DNA of 64,000 nucleotides from Procambarus clarkii (GCF_040958095.1 NC_091172.1:7898611-7962610), one strand, 5' to 3'. Positions 20,635 to 33,220 are shown, counted from the stretch's first letter. Numbers and translations are program-made. The notes: generated by a model not told the origin, from the letters alone.

Positions 20635-20760
20635 CAACATTAGAACACTTTCCCACCAGGAGATTCGAACCCTAGCCAGCACAGAAGCCTTACAGCAACT
20701 GGCATAACTGGTACGCCTTTAACCCACTGCCCCACAGCTCAGACTGCTAAATATGACCTT
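20633..20760 (-). repeat. SINE-E, tRNA-derived head
   Basis: The minus strand reads GAGCTGTGGGGCAGTGGGTT (box A region) and GGGTTCGAATCTCCTGGTGG (box B). It is flanked on its 3' side by (TA)n. Confidence 0.6.
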
Positions 20761-20867
20761 ATTCTATAATGCATAGAATAATCTCTATACATTATAGAGA
20801 TTATTATACATTATAGATTATTATTATTATTATTATTATATAATCTCTCTTGTGTGTTTAGGCAAGT

Positions 20868-20873
<6 letters not shown>

Positions 20874-20898
<25 letters not shown>
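20874..20898. repeat. (TA)n microsatellite
   Basis: About 12 TA units before foldback copy 2. An (ATT)n/(ATTATA) rich patch lies just upstream (20815-20850). Confidence 0.95.
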
Positions 20899-21283
20899 GT
20901 CGTACCTAGTAGCCAGAACTCACTTCTCAGCCTACTATGCAGGGCCCGATTTGCCTAATAAGCCAAGTTTTACTGAATTAATATATTTTCTCTAATTTTT
21001 TTCTTATTAAATGATAAAGCTACCCATTTCATTATGTATGAGGTCAATTTTTTTTATTAGAGTTAAAATTAACGTAGATATATGACCGAACCTAACCAAC
21101 CCTACCTAACCTAACCTAACCTATCTTTATAGGTTAGGTTAGGTTAGGTAGCCGAAAACGTTAGGTTAGGTTAGGTTAGGTAGGTTAGGTAGTCTAAAAA
21201 ACATTAATTCATGAAAACTAGGCTTATTAGGCAAATCGGGCATTGCGTAGTAGGCTGAGAAGTGAGTTCTGGCTACTAGGTAC

Positions 21284-21286
<3 letters not shown>
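20899..21286 (-). mobile_element. TTAGG-bearing foldback element, copy 2
   Basis: Same termini as copy 1, but the unique AT-rich part (GATAAAGCTACCC, then CGTAGATATATGACCG) comes first and the TTAGG tracts second: opposite orientation. It keeps the hairpin CCTAACCTATCTTTATAGGTTAGG. Confidence 0.88.

Positions 21287-21362
<76 letters not shown>
21287..21362. repeat. (TA)n microsatellite
   Basis: About 38 TA units exactly filling the space between foldback copies 2 and 3. Confidence 0.98.
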
Positions 21363-21365
<3 letters not shown>

Positions 21366-21748
21366 GTACCTAGTAGCCAGAACTCACTTTTCAGCCTACA
21401 ATGCAAGGCCCGATTTGCCTAATAAGCCAAGTTTTCATGAATTAATATATTTTCTATAATTTTTTTCTTATGAAATGATAAAGCAACCCATTTCATTATG
21501 TAAGAGGTCAATTTTTTTTTAATGGAGTTAAAATTAACGTAGAAATATGACCGAACCTAACCAACCCTACCTAACCTAACCTAACCTATCTTTATAGGTT
21601 AGGTTCGGTTAGGTAGCCGAAAAAGTTAGGTTAGGTTAGGTTAGGTAGGTTAGGTAGTCGAAAAGCAATTAATTCATGAAAACTTGGCTTATTAGGCAAA
21701 TCGGGCCTTGCATATTAGGCTCAGAAGTGAGTTCTGGCTACTAGGTAC

Positions 21749-21751
<3 letters not shown>
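21363..21751 (-). mobile_element. TTAGG-bearing foldback element, copy 3
   Basis: Same structure and orientation as copy 2, with scattered substitutions (e.g. GGTTAGGTTCGGTTAGG in the second telomere-like tract), so it is not a simple duplicate. Confidence 0.88.

Positions 21752-21812
<61 letters not shown>
21752..21812. repeat. (TA)n microsatellite
   Basis: About 30 TA units between foldback copy 3 and an inverted SINE pair. Confidence 0.97.
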
Positions 21813-21815
<3 letters not shown>

Positions 21816-22206
21816 CTGAAAACTCACACCCCAGAAGTGACTCGAACCCATACTCCCAGGAGAAACGCAACTGGTATCTACATGACGCCTTAATCCGCTT
21901 GACCATCACGACCGGACATAAGGAAGTGATAGCCAAAGTTATTTAAACCATTTCCCCGCCGGCACTTCAGGCTTGTTCGCATTTGTGTTCCTCACGTGTG
22001 CCCCAAAGAATGAGGTGATTTGATAAAATGCTATGCCCAAGATTACCATCCGAGTGCCGGCGGGGAAGTGGTTCAAATAGCTTTGGCTATCACTTCCTTA
22101 TGTCTGGTCGTGATGGTCAAGCGGATTAAGGCGTCCTCTAGATACCAGTTGCGTTGCTCCTGGCAGTATGGGTTCGAGTCACTTCTGGGGTGTGAGTTTT
22201 CAGTCG
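21813..22206. repeat. Inverted pair of a tRNA-Leu-like SINE
   Basis: Right arm (22053-22206, plus) has GGTCGTGATGGTCAAGCGGA with TTAAGGC (box A region) and GGGTTCGAGTCACTTCTGG (box B). The left arm (21813-21966) is its reverse complement with few mismatches. The loop is about 86 bases. Downstream of the right arm a short tail (AGGCTTGTTCGCA) leads into (TA)n, and the same AGGCTTGTTCGCA occurs in the loop. Confidence 0.75.
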
Positions 22207-22237
22207 CATATAGTCCTGGGGACCATTCAGGCTTGTT

Positions 22238-22239
<2 letters not shown>

Positions 22240-22322
<83 letters not shown>
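22240..22322. repeat. (TA)n microsatellite
   Basis: About 41 TA units between the SINE tail and foldback copy 4. Confidence 0.98.
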
Positions 22323-22325
<3 letters not shown>

Positions 22326-22707
22326 GTACCTAGTAGCCAGAACTCACTTTTCAGCCTACTATGCAAGGCCCGATTTGCCTAATAAGCCAAGTTTTCATGA
22401 ATTAATTGTTTTTCGACTACCTAACCTACCTAACCTAACCTAACCTAACTTTTTCGGCTACCTAACCTAACCTAACCTATAAAGATAGGTTAGGTTAGGT
22501 TAGGTTGGGTTGGTTAGGTTCGGTCATATGTCTACGTTAATTTTAACTCAAATAAAAAAAACTGACCTCATACATAATGAAATGGGTAGCTTTATCATTG
22601 CATAAGAAAAAAATTAGAGAAAATTTATAAATTCAGGAAAACTTGGCTTATTAGGCAAATCGAGGCTTGCATAGTAGGCTGAGAAGTGCGTTCTGGCTAC
22701 TAGGTAC

Positions 22708-22710
<3 letters not shown>
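22323..22710 (+). mobile_element. TTAGG-bearing foldback element, copy 4
   Basis: Plus orientation; termini, (CCTAA)n tracts and hairpin as in copy 1, with GGTTGGGTTGGTTAGG after the hairpin. Confidence 0.88.

Positions 22711-22764
<54 letters not shown>
22711..22764. repeat. (TA)n microsatellite
   Basis: 27 TA units exactly filling the gap between copies 4 and 5. Confidence 0.98.
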
Positions 22765-23462
<698 letters not shown>

Positions 23463-23489
23463 TATGGGGCTGGTATATAATATAATATA

Positions 23490-23830
23490 GGGCTGGTGCC
23501 AAAATAAACCCTTGTGGTACCCCATCTTACCACATTTCTCCAATCAGATTCATTCTCACTTAGCACAGCTCTGTTTTCTTTGTTTTAACCATTGCTTTAT
23601 CCATTCTAATATTCTTAAATTTATTCCATTTGCCTGTAATTTCCTTGTCAGTCTTTCCTGTGGTACCTTATCAAAGGCTTTAGGAAAATCAGTGTTTACT
23701 ACAGGAACCGGAAGGCCTTTGTCAGAGTAGCTGGTTACCGCTTCCAAACATGTGAGCAGCTTTGAAAGGCAGGATCTGTTTTTAACAAACCCATGTTGTG
23801 TCGACTTTACAAGAATGTTCACCATAAGAT
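23490..23830 (-). pseudogene. LINE reverse transcriptase fragment
   Basis: The minus strand reads S-T-Q-H-G-F-V-K-N-R-S-C-L, then D-F-P-K-A-F-D-K-V-P-Q-E-R-L (catalytic aspartate region) and L-E-W-I-K-Q-W-L; a frameshift follows before G-V-P-Q-G near 23515. It is an RT core of a CR1/L2-like element, possibly LINE-C. Confidence 0.75.
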
Positions 23831-26169
23831 AACATTAATGGAACAATATTATGCATATTAATAACCATACATATACCATTTATTAATAAAGTTAGGACAG
23901 TGTATTTAAAAAAATATGGTGAATAAACTAGGTCATAACAGTGGTCAACACTGTGATCTTGTGACAACACTGTGTCCTTGTGTCTACACCGGGCCTCAAA
24001 AACTCTCTTGGTCAATTTTCACATTAAATATATTTCGAAAGATTCATCACTGGTTCAACAGGTAGAATAATCTCCCCCTTGTCTTGTTATATATATTGTA
24101 TGATAAAATAATGCTCAATATAGGTTATATTATACATTCCCAGAGAACCTGGGAGTGGAAGGTGTGTTCTGAGGCCCGCTCTCTCTCATGGAGTATTACC
24201 AGATAAATTTTCCTGGTTGTGTGGGTTCTAGCTGGCGCTTGAGGGTCTGTTCTATTGTTTGGGGACCTTCGGGGAGTCCAGAGATTGATTTGTGTCGAAT
24301 GGAACTTGTTTTTCGTAAGAAATTATATCTGGATATCGGCCGCTCGTCCATATTTTTTAAGGCTGAGCTGAATTAAGTATGTATAAGTTAGCTTTAACCA
24401 GGAGCAGGATTAGCAACCCAATATACGAAGAAAAATTGCAAGAAAATTTAGTTATTTAAAAAAAAAAGTTTGAAAATAGAATGAGAAAAAGAGAAAATCC
24501 TTGGCAGTTGTGCAAGTTGGCATGGCGATTACCCAAGCGAGACGAAGTATTTTTGCTAGAGGAGCCTTCGGTGTGTACTGGCGGCGTGACCACATGACCA
24601 GCAAGAAACAACATCTGGGATATCATATTAGCAGTGCTTATAATTTGGCCAGCTGGTCATTTGGTCACAACCAGGCGGGAAACGTCCGGTTGTGACCATA
24701 TGACGAATTGGTCAAATTTATTGGCACCGCCAATATTATTGCATTATCAATGTCTTCCCTTAGGCTAGTGATTCTCAGCTGGGAGCCGCTAGGCTACCAG
24801 GGCAAGCATTTTAGGCAGAGGAGGAATTTCAGTCAGTGGGAAGACCTCCTAACTGGTAAAGAACGAGGTAATTTGAAGGGTAAATCACAAAGCCGTATGG
24901 CTAAGTGAACATCGCCTGTCAGCGGAAACTAATGCTCCTTGCAACGAATAAACACGTACACAGATGGGTAGATAATTAGTCCCAGGAGTCCCTCATGGAG
25001 GCAAGAACCGTCCCCGCCCCACACAGAGAACTCTGGGTAGCAAAGCAAACACTCGGCCCCTCCCAACTAAAACGCAAAAAGTGATCCAGTGCCCACCAGA
25101 AGCAGCAGTCAGCCGCCACCACGTCTGAGGGCACACCGAGAGCCCACCCATTCCCGGCATCTCTAGGTCAAGCCCGCGCTGGACACCGTCACACCGCCCG
25201 AAGGAGCAGCTAGAAAACGTTCAAAATCTAACAACTTTCCTGTGACACCAGGCGATAAGTGCGCAAGGCGTAGCAACAATCCGGAACGTTGAACAGGAAT
25301 GCCAGAAGGCAGTATCAAAATTCAATGGGTAAAATCGCGAAATGGAACGTGATCCGGCAGCCCCAAGGTGTCCAGGCGTCCCCTCGACGACAAGGTTGAA
25401 CCAGGAGTCAACGTCAACGTTGTTTCGTCATCAACATTGGCTTTGTTGATATCCATAATGGCGAGCCACCTCTTCCCTCCAACACTTCCAGACTTTTTAG
25501 TCAGTGCGATTAATATCGGGTTTAATCTCTTCGCCTTAATTTAATAACTATATTAATAGAACCATATTCAGTTTCTCAGTTGTCTCGTGGTGAGCTAGGA
25601 ACATCATCAGCCCATAACCTATATTACTGCGCATTATTATTAATTGTTGTTGTTGAGTTAGGGGCGACGATGATCGTGGGATCGGATGCGCTCCGGCGTA
25701 CCCGTGAAGGGTTAATCGCGAAGCCTAATGGTGAAATGAATGTCGCTTATGAGCGGAAACTAATATGCCTCGTGGCAAATAAACACACAGACGGGGAGAT
25801 GATTGGGGAGCCCTCAGGAGTCCCTCTGCTTATTAATGTATTCAAATGAACATAGAAGCATACGTTTGTTCTTTAAATAGTTGAATATCATTAAGTTTAC
25901 ATATCCTGGTAGTTTGCGTGTGGCATGAAATTCTTGCATATTGTTTATTATTTTTGAATATTGTGCAACCAGCAGACCCAGTAGATATGGTTTAGAGAGG
26001 TCGTACCGGTGCCCAACCAGGTTTTTACGACAGGCCCGCCTACACTTTGGCATGCATGTAATGTTGTTCACACCAGAACGCCGGTTCAGGTCACCTCATT
26101 GCCACAGAATTATTTTCTCAGTGATATATCACACCATTGTGATTTCTTTGTGGTCTGTAAGGGTGTGAA
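23831..26169. other. No gene recognised; short repeats only
   Basis: Contains a hairpin GGTCACAACC/GGTTGTGACC (about 24662-24698). Two diverged copies of a ~120-base block lie at 24880-25010 and 25700-25830 (shared AGCGGAAACTAAT, AATAAACAC, CAGGAGTCCCTC). A GC-rich block at 25030-25440 is not assignable. Open frames are short and unconvincing. Confidence 0.45.
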
Positions 26170-26290
26170 TAGCATTAACCGCAGGTCAGAGTGTGTTTGG
26201 GAATACCCAGTGTGCAGGTTCGAATCCTCCTCATGGCTCCCGCAGATTTTCTAATTGATACATCACATTAATGTTATGTATCAATGTGAA
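26170..26290 (+). repeat. SINE-G fragment
   Basis: GCAGGTTCGAATCCTCCTCA (box B), TGGCTCCCGCAGATTTTCT and a GATACATCACATTAATG hairpin with ATGTATC. Relatives near 18.4 and 33.5 kb. Confidence 0.55.
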
Positions 26291-26949
26291 AACCCCGATC
26301 AATCACCAGGCATAAGAGGTCACAGTTGGCTCTGGCCAGAAACTGGTTGGGTGACCGTGCAGACAGCCCCACCCTAAGGCAGGGGGGGAGGACCTCGACA
26401 GGTCTGACAAGTTCACTGTCCTCGGTAACAGGAAATGACACCCAACCAAAACCAGTGGACGATCGCGCTTTAGGAAGTATTTGACGCCGAGTTTCATAAG
26501 CATTTCCGAAAAGACCTAATCTAAATCCCCAAAAACATTTTTAATAGCGTATGTATATACATTTCTGTGGAATATACTTTTATTCTGAATATTGTTAATT
26601 GTGAGTACTGAAGCAGGCAGAACGAGACATTCGTGAGCAGATCTCTCCAGCAACACGACCGGTCATGCATACGGCCTCTTGCATGTTGCAAGGTCTGCCA
26701 CGAAATAACAAATCTATTTGCTAGCAAAAATAGCTCGCAGCAGAGGTAATTATCACATTCATCCTTTTACTTTCATCTATTATTTTCAATTTAAAAAACT
26801 ATAAAATAATTTTTTTTATTAATAAACTTAGGTATGCACAGCAATGTGCTGCTACCCTATTCTGTATGAAGAACTACACAGTGTAGATGAAAAACCCAGC
26901 TACAAGCTCATCCAACATCCCCACCTCACAGGACGGCCAGTCATACATG
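26291..26949. other. No gene recognised
   Basis: Mixed-composition sequence without convincing frames or related repeats in the window. Confidence 0.45.
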
Positions 26950-27240
26950 GAATCTGGAGAGAACATAAAATGTAAAGCTGATATATTAGCCTCCACTAGC
27001 CAAATCTGGGTACAGCACAAGAATATCTTTCAATATTCATGAATGTACAAAGTAATTACAGAACTCAACGTACCTCATACCATTTGGTCTGAAATCACTG
27101 ATAACAGAGCAATCATAGATATAGTGTTGGAGAGTATGACCCAGCTCTTGTACACATAGTTTACAATGTTGCAGCAAACATGATAAATATATATTATACA
27201 AACCTAGCGTCAACAAGGAATAATTCACGATAACACAATG
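26950..27240 (-). pseudogene. LINE-B-like C-terminal fragment
   Basis: The minus strand reads C-K-L-C-V-Q-E-L-G-H-T-L-Q-H-Y-I then C-S-V-I...R-P and C-N-Y-F-V-H-S. This is the same Cys-Cys-His-Cys module as at 15.2 and 32.9 kb. Confidence 0.6.
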
Positions 27241-27333
27241 GATTGATTTAGTTCATTTATTATGCTCAGAAACTCAATCCCAAACACGTACCACTGTGGG
27301 GGAAACCTACTGATAAAGCACGTTGACATATAT

Positions 27334-27340
<7 letters not shown>

Positions 27341-27364
<24 letters not shown>

Positions 27365-27635
27365 GAGATATATACAAGAGTTGTTACATTCTTGTACAGC
27401 CACTAGTACGCGTAGCGTTTCGGGCAAGTCCTTAATCCTATGGTCCCTGGAATACGATCCCCTGCCGCGAAGAATCGTTTTTTCATCCAAGTACACATTT
27501 TACTGTTGCGTTAAACAGAGGCTACAGTTAAGGAATTGCGCCCAGTAAATCCTCCCCGGCCAGGATACGAACCCATGACATAGCGCTCGCGGAACGCCAG
27601 GCGAGTGTCTTACCACTACACCACGGAGACTTTTC
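27341..27635 (-). repeat. SINE-A, full length, with poly(A)
   Basis: Minus strand: GTGGTGTAGTGGTAAGACAC (box A), GGGTTCGTATCCTGGCCGGG (box B), a body with GCCCGAAACGCTACGCGTAC and TGTACAAGAATGTAACAAC, and about 24 A residues at the 3' end (27341-27364). The head resembles a tRNA of the Ala/Gly type. Confidence 0.82.
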
Positions 27636-28654
27636 GTGACCTCTCGCCCTCGATAGCAGCAGCAAGCCAATTAACCTGACCAAAGCACATCAGGAGCAAA
27701 GAATAACTTCGCGCTGGGGCAATGAGCACTAAATCACCACGAGTTATTTTCTTAAGAGGTGGAGGCGGCCATAGTGAGTTGATGAGTGGGGGGGAAATAG
27801 GCTAGCTGGCACCCGGCGTCGGCATTGAGGTCAGTGTAGGTGTTGTCATTAACTCAGTGTTGTGCTAGAACTTGGTGAGGGAGGGTGTTCCGCCGGCCGC
27901 TCGTCTTCACTCTCTGTGAGCTTTCTGTTACATGGGATTATATACAAGTTAGTGTTGCCGTCCATCAACCTAAGAGGATAAATAAAGATAATTACTGGAG
28001 TTACAACAGCTAAAGGTATGTGGACAGGAAATTAGAAATAGCGTGATAAGGCGCTTTCGATTTTTTATCATATTTTTCGAGGAAAGTAGTTTCGGACATG
28101 TTAAGATGTGACGGTGAGACACACCATCTTGGTGTGAGCCGTGAGCACTGGACACTGTGTAGGGGAGGAAGGTGGTGACAGCGTGTACCTTGCCCGGCCT
28201 GGACCACCACTCCACCAGCTGGACCGCCCCCACCACACTCCCACACCTCGCTCTCTGCTCTGTTATATGATCAACCTCTACCATAACCCCTACACATCCA
28301 AGAGAGCCACTCTTGCCACATACTCTACACCACCCACACCACAAGTGGAAACTGGAGACGCAAATGATTCGAATAAATGGAAGGAACTCGATTCGTTTCC
28401 TTCACGGGAGGTCAGCAAGTGAAAGAAGCTGTTGAAGCCTATTCTATCCACAATTATAAAACTAGATTCGGTAAAGAATTCAAACATTAGGATAGGTAAA
28501 TTATTGATAACGCAACAGGTACAACAAGGCTAGTAGTAGAGGCATAAACAAGGCCGTCTTCGCGAGCGTCCACAACGTCACTAAACTGATGTACTAAATC
28601 GCCCCAAACTAACCTAAACGAGGACCCACCAGTAAACAGCAGGACATCACATCA
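27636..28654. other. No gene recognised
   Basis: GC-richer sequence at 27740-28020 and 28140-28350 could be an untranslated exon or promoter, but there is no supporting reading frame or motif beyond composition. Confidence 0.35.
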
Positions 28655-28790
28655 GTTTTGCTAGGGTAAGGTAATTATCAGGAGAAATGTCTAAGCCATT
28701 ACGACAATACAGCACTTGGAAGGGGCAAGGATTGGTGCCCAACCACATGGACGGTCGAGGATTGAACACAGACCTGCATATGTTAGCCCT
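28655..28790 (-). repeat. SINE-B copy
   Basis: Contains TAAGCCATTACGACAATACA, AGCACTTGGAAGGG, GGTGCCCAACCACATGGACG and GTCGAGGATTGAAC, the reverse complement of the SINE-B at 36.3 kb. Another SINE-B head piece (GAAGCGAGACCGTCGCTCTG) lies at 29042-29061. Confidence 0.65.
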
Positions 28791-29241
28791 CAAATTGTAA
28801 GACGGTAGGTGTATAGCCAATCCTGAGGCGGCTAGGCCCATGACGTCACTCAACGTAGAGCGGGTAGTGCCCGTCCTCAACTCTGAAGTAGGTTCAGTTA
28901 TCCGAGACCTTAGAGAAGGGGAGGACCTCGTGACCCAGGTCCGCTGGATATATACAGTGTTGTCTTCATCAATAAAGCCCACGAAGTTAGCCTGTGCATC
29001 TCTACAACCAAGCAAGTACGAACTACAAGGTAACGAATACATGAAGCGAGACCGTCGCTCTGTCGTCCAACAATAAAGGACTTAGGAAAGTGGTTGGGCA
29101 TCAATTTTGCGAGCCGCTATGATTGGTGGTGCCCGTCCAGCAGTACACCAGTTGTTGGCCTGAGGAGACGTGTGCCAGAATGCGATATAGTATTGGAGAG
29201 GACGGGTTGTATAGAGCGCTTGAGTTCACTTCCCCCAGATT
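28791..29241. other. No gene recognised
   Basis: No coding region; the SINE-B head piece at 29042-29100 is the only recognised item. Confidence 0.45.
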
Positions 29242-29310
29242 ACGGGCTCACCATAGCCCGTGCTACATGGACACTCCGTTCTGAGTAGCTAAATCTAAAA
29301 CAACAACTTC
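29242..29310 (+). repeat. Retroposon 3' end with double hairpin (subfamily D)
   Basis: ACGGGCTCACCATAGCCCGT hairpin, GC, TACATGG...GAGTAGCT, AAATCT and ACAACAAC. Matches 17.23 and 63.28 kb. Confidence 0.65.
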
Positions 29311-29379
29311 CCCAGAGACACTGATAGGCAAATACAAAAATACCCTGCCACAAACTTCCTCGGGGTTCCCCCTCTCAGC

Positions 29380-29552
29380 TCCTCTACACACACCCCGGCT
29401 ACCATACCCCTGCAGCTCCTCCACCACCCCCCGGCTACCATACCCCCGCAGCTCCTCCACCTCCCCCCCCCGGCTACCATACCCCCGCAGCTCCTCCACC
29501 TCCCCCCCCCGGCTACCATACCCCTGCAGCTCCTCCACCACCCCCCCCCTTT
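29380..29552. repeat. C-rich minisatellite, about 34-39 bp unit
   Basis: Four to five units containing CGGCTACCATACCCC and GCAGCTCCTCCAC; length varies by the C-run. Confidence 0.9.
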
Positions 29553-29645
29553 CCGACTCTGCTCGACAGTTCTCCGGAAGCGCTGTTTATCTGGGGTATC
29601 CCGACCAGTCAAACCAGTATTAATATAGGAAACTTTATTCATAAC

Positions 29646-30698
29646 AACTTTTACATGTAGTTACAATGACGACTGGACTAAACTTGTACACGTAGTTACA
29701 ATGACGACTGGACTAAACTTGTTCACGTGGTTACAATGACGACTGGACTAAACTTGTTCACGTGGTTACAATGACGACTGGACTAAACTTGTACACGTGG
29801 TTACAATGACGACTGGACTAAACTTGTACACGTGGTTACAATGACGACTGGACTAAACTTGTACACGTGGTTACAATGACGACTGGACTAAACTTGTACA
29901 CGTGGTTACAATGACGACTGGACTAAACTTGTACACGTGGTTACAATGACGACTGGACTAAACTTGTACACGTGGTTACAATGACGACTGGACTAAACTT
30001 GTACACGTGGTTACAATGACGACTGGACTAAACTTGTACACGTGGTTACAATGACGACTGGACTAAACTTGTTCACGTGGTTACAATGACGACTGGACTA
30101 AACTTGTTCACGTGGTTACAATGACGACTGGACTAAACTTGTTCACGTGGTTACAATGACGACTGGACTAAACTTGTTCACGTGGTTACAATGACGACTG
30201 GACTAAACTTGTTCACGTGGTTACAATGACGACTGGACTAAACTTGTTCACGTGGTTACAATGACGACTGGACTAAACTTGTTCACGTGGTTACAATGAC
30301 GACTGGACTAAACTTGTTCACGTGGTTACAATGACGACTGGACTAAACTTGTTCACGTGGTTACAATGACGACTGGACTAAACTTGTTCACGTGGTTACA
30401 ATGACGACTGGACTAAACTTGTTCACGTGGTTACAATGACGACTGGACTAAACTTGTTCACTGGGTTACAATGACGACTGGACTAAACTTGTACACGGGG
30501 TTACAATGACGACTGGACTAAACTTGTTCACGTGGTTACAATGACGACTGGACTAAACTTGTACACGGGGTTACAATGACGACTGGACTAAACTTGTACA
30601 CGGGGTTACAATGACGACTGGACTAAACTTGTACACGGGGTTACAATGACGACTGGACTAAACTTGTTCACGTGGTTACAATGACGACTGGACTAAAC
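29646..30698. repeat. 35-bp minisatellite, about 30 copies
   Basis: Unit contains CACGTGGTTACAATGACGAC followed by TGGACTAAACTTGT. Variants are spread in blocks (GTACACG against GTTCACG, GGGG against GTGG), which suggests local amplification of variants. No protein is implied. Confidence 0.97.
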
Positions 30699-30780
30699 GA
30701 GTGTACAGCGGTATGATAAAAATTTTCATTTTTGGCATAAACAGAGTAACGTACAATTTGAAAAGTGATACACATCGAAA

Positions 30781-31935
30781 ACCCCCCATGTGTAGTAGAG
30801 CGTAGGGCCACCAACCCCCCAGGTGTAGTTTAGCGTTAGGGCCACCAACCCCCCAGGTGTAGTTTAGCGTTAGGGCCGCCAACCCCCAGGTGTAGTAGAG
30901 CGTAGGGCCGCCAACCCCCCAGGTGTAGTAGAGCGTAGGGCCGCCAACCCCCCAGGTGTAGTAGAGCGTAGGGCCGCCAACCCCCCAGGTGTAGTAGAGC
31001 GTAGGGCCGCCAACCCCCCAGGTGTAGTAGAGCGTAGGGCCGCCAACCCCCCAGGTGTAGTAGAGCGTAGGGCCGCCAACCCCCCAGGTGTAGTAGAGCG
31101 TAGGGCCGCCAACCCCCCAGGTGTAGTAGAGCGTAGGGCCGCCAACCCCCCAGGTGTAGTAGAGCGTAGGGCCGCCAACCCCCCAGGTGTAGTAGAGCGT
31201 AGGGCCGCCAACCCCCCAGGTGTAGTAGAGCGTAGGGCCGCCAACCCCCAGGTGTAGTAGAGCGTAGGGCCGCCAACCCCCCAGGTGTAGTAGAGCGTAG
31301 GGCCGCCAACCCCCCAGGTGTAGTAGAGCGTAGGGCCGCCAACCCCCCAGGTGTAGTAGAGCGTAGGGCCGCCAACCCCCCAGGTGTAGTTTAGCGTTAG
31401 GGCCGCCAACCCCCCAGGTGTAGTAGAGCGTAGGACCGCCAACCCCCAGGTGTAGTTTAGCGTTAGGGCCGCCAACCCCCCAGGTGTAGTTTAGCGTTAG
31501 GGCCGCCAACCCCAGGTGTAGTTTAGCGTTAGTGCCGCGAACCCCAGGTGTAGTTTAGCGTTAGGGCCGCCAACCCCAGGTGTAGTTTAGCGTAGGGCCG
31601 CCAACCCCAGGTGTAGTTTAGCGTTAGGGCCGCCAACCCCAGGTGTAGTTTAGCGTTAGGGCCGCCAACCCCAGGTGTAGTTTAGCGTTAGGGCCGCCAA
31701 CCCCCAGGTGTAGTCTAGCGTTAGGGCCGCCAACCCCCAGGTGTAATTTAGCGTTAGGGCCGCCAACCCCCCAGGTGTAGTTTAGCGTTAGGGCCGCCAA
31801 CCCCCCCAGGTGTAGTTTAGCGTTAGTGCCGCCAACCCCCAGGTGTAGTTTAGCGTTAGTGCCGCCAACCCCCAGGTGTAGTTTAGCGTTAGTGCCGCCA
31901 ACCCCCAGGTGTAGTTTAGCGTTAGGGCCGCCAAA
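30781..31935. repeat. 33-34 bp minisatellite, about 35 copies
   Basis: Unit contains CCCCAGGTGTAG, then TAGAGCGTAGGGCCGCCAA or TTTAGCGTTAGGGCCGCCAA. The TAGAGCG form fills the left-centre and the TTTAGCG form the flanks. Long minus-strand open frames here (W-R-P-Y-A-L-L-H-L-G-G etc.) are artefacts of unit length. Confidence 0.97.
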
Positions 31936-32644
31936 CGAACGTTGGCACAATTTACCACAATGTTGGGATAAGATAACTGAAGTGACAACTAACAAACTTA
32001 TCATGCCACGAATTTATTCTTGCACCTTATCAGCATTACACACTTTTCCTGCTTGAGGTTGTCGCCGGGCATGATTCCTTCCCTCTTTCCATGCCCACTC
32101 CTCGCCCTGGACATTCCTGCTGTTGATCTGTTATAATGATTAATGGCTTCTGCTGCTACGGCTCAGTGTAGGCCATATTGTTAGGCAGGTCTTGTGAGCC
32201 ATGTTCTAGTTACCTTCACATAGCCTCTGAATATCGCCTGAGAGGATGGTGATATCCATCCCTGGGTACTCTTCGACGGAGGCATAAGGGCTTAGGGGTG
32301 CCTTCTCGCCATGCCCAATGCCTGGGGGGATTGGTGCCCTGAAGCTACATAAACACCTTATACCCCCAGAAGTGGCAAGGGGAGTTAGGGGGACAACAAT
32401 GCCCGTGGAATTCCATCCTGCTCGAGGGATTTCTCCTCCATCCCCATCTCTGCGGCCAAGACTATTAACCAATACTCGGGTCTGATAGGACAGAAATTGC
32501 TGACTACCAACGACCTGGTGCTGGTAGTCAGCAGTAGTAGTCATATACTTGTGCCTGAAAGCACCAGTATAAAAAGCTATGATTTGTTTAGATCATAAAC
32601 CTATGTTGCAGGCGATGAGTCACAATAACGTGGCTAAAGTATGT
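31936..32644. other. No gene recognised
   Basis: No credible frame; mixed composition. Confidence 0.45.
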
Positions 32645-32781
32645 TGACCAGACCACACACTAGAAGGTGAAGGGACGACGACGTTTCGGTCCGTCCTGGA
32701 CCATTCACAATCGACTTGAGAATGGTCCAGGACGGACCTAAACGTCGTCGTCCCTTCACCTTCTAGTGTGTTGTCTGGTCA
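32645..32781. mobile_element. Short foldback element, nearly perfect arms
   Basis: Arms of about 62 bases starting TGACCAGAC and containing ACTAGAAGGTGAAGGGACG and ACGTTTCGGTCCGTCCTGG, meeting around a 13-base centre (ACAATCGACTTGA). Only a few mismatches. Pieces of the same sequence recur at 37.45-37.48 and 37.77 kb. Confidence 0.85.
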
Positions 32782-32859
32782 AAATAAACCTATGTTTATG
32801 GGCAGTACAAGACGTCCACCAGACTGTGCGACACAGTGGTTGCCAGGATCAGGTTGGGT

Positions 32860-33075
32860 TACCGTTACCTGTGGTAGGTGGCTACAGGTATCGGATCTCC
32901 CAATCCTGAGCACTCCAGGTGTAAACTATGTGAACAGGAACTGCGGCATGATCTCCCACACTACATCACCGAATGCCCAGTTATTACACCATTCAGACCC
33001 GTTGTCCTGAGGTTCCTGGAGCTTTGCAATTACTTTATTCACTCATGTTCATATCCTCATAATGCTCCCAGAGTT
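32860..33075 (+). pseudogene. LINE-B-like C-terminal fragment
   Basis: Reads H-S-R-C-K-L-C-E-Q-E-L, H-D-L-P-H-Y-I-T-E-C-P and C-N-Y-F-I-H-S. Closely related to the minus-strand fragment at 27.0-27.2 kb. Confidence 0.65.
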
Positions 33076-33220
33076 TGCCAGTGCCGGCTACTGATCACAT
33101 TCCTCTGTATGACTAACCATCGTGTGGGATGTGGATTTTTAGCATCACGTAGTTCTTGACACACTGTACTTCCCCTTCATGTAGTCTAGGGCAGCTGCAC
33201 AAATGCACATGTACCTAACT

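Noticed and set aside
24501..24695. Small frame over a hairpin-rich block
   Set aside because: Short, no similarity recognised, and it overlaps inverted repeats.
28141..28422. Possible first exon (93 codons)
   Set aside because: No domain, no splice or promoter evidence beyond composition; the frame length is within chance for GC-rich sequence.
29646..30698. CRISPR-like regular repeats
   Set aside because: The units are contiguous with no unique spacers, and the window is eukaryotic; it is a minisatellite.
30676..32004. Long minus-strand frames with H-L-G-G-W-R-P-Y-A-L-L repeats
   Set aside because: Artefact of the 33-34 bp minisatellite; frame shifts between units as the C-run length changes.
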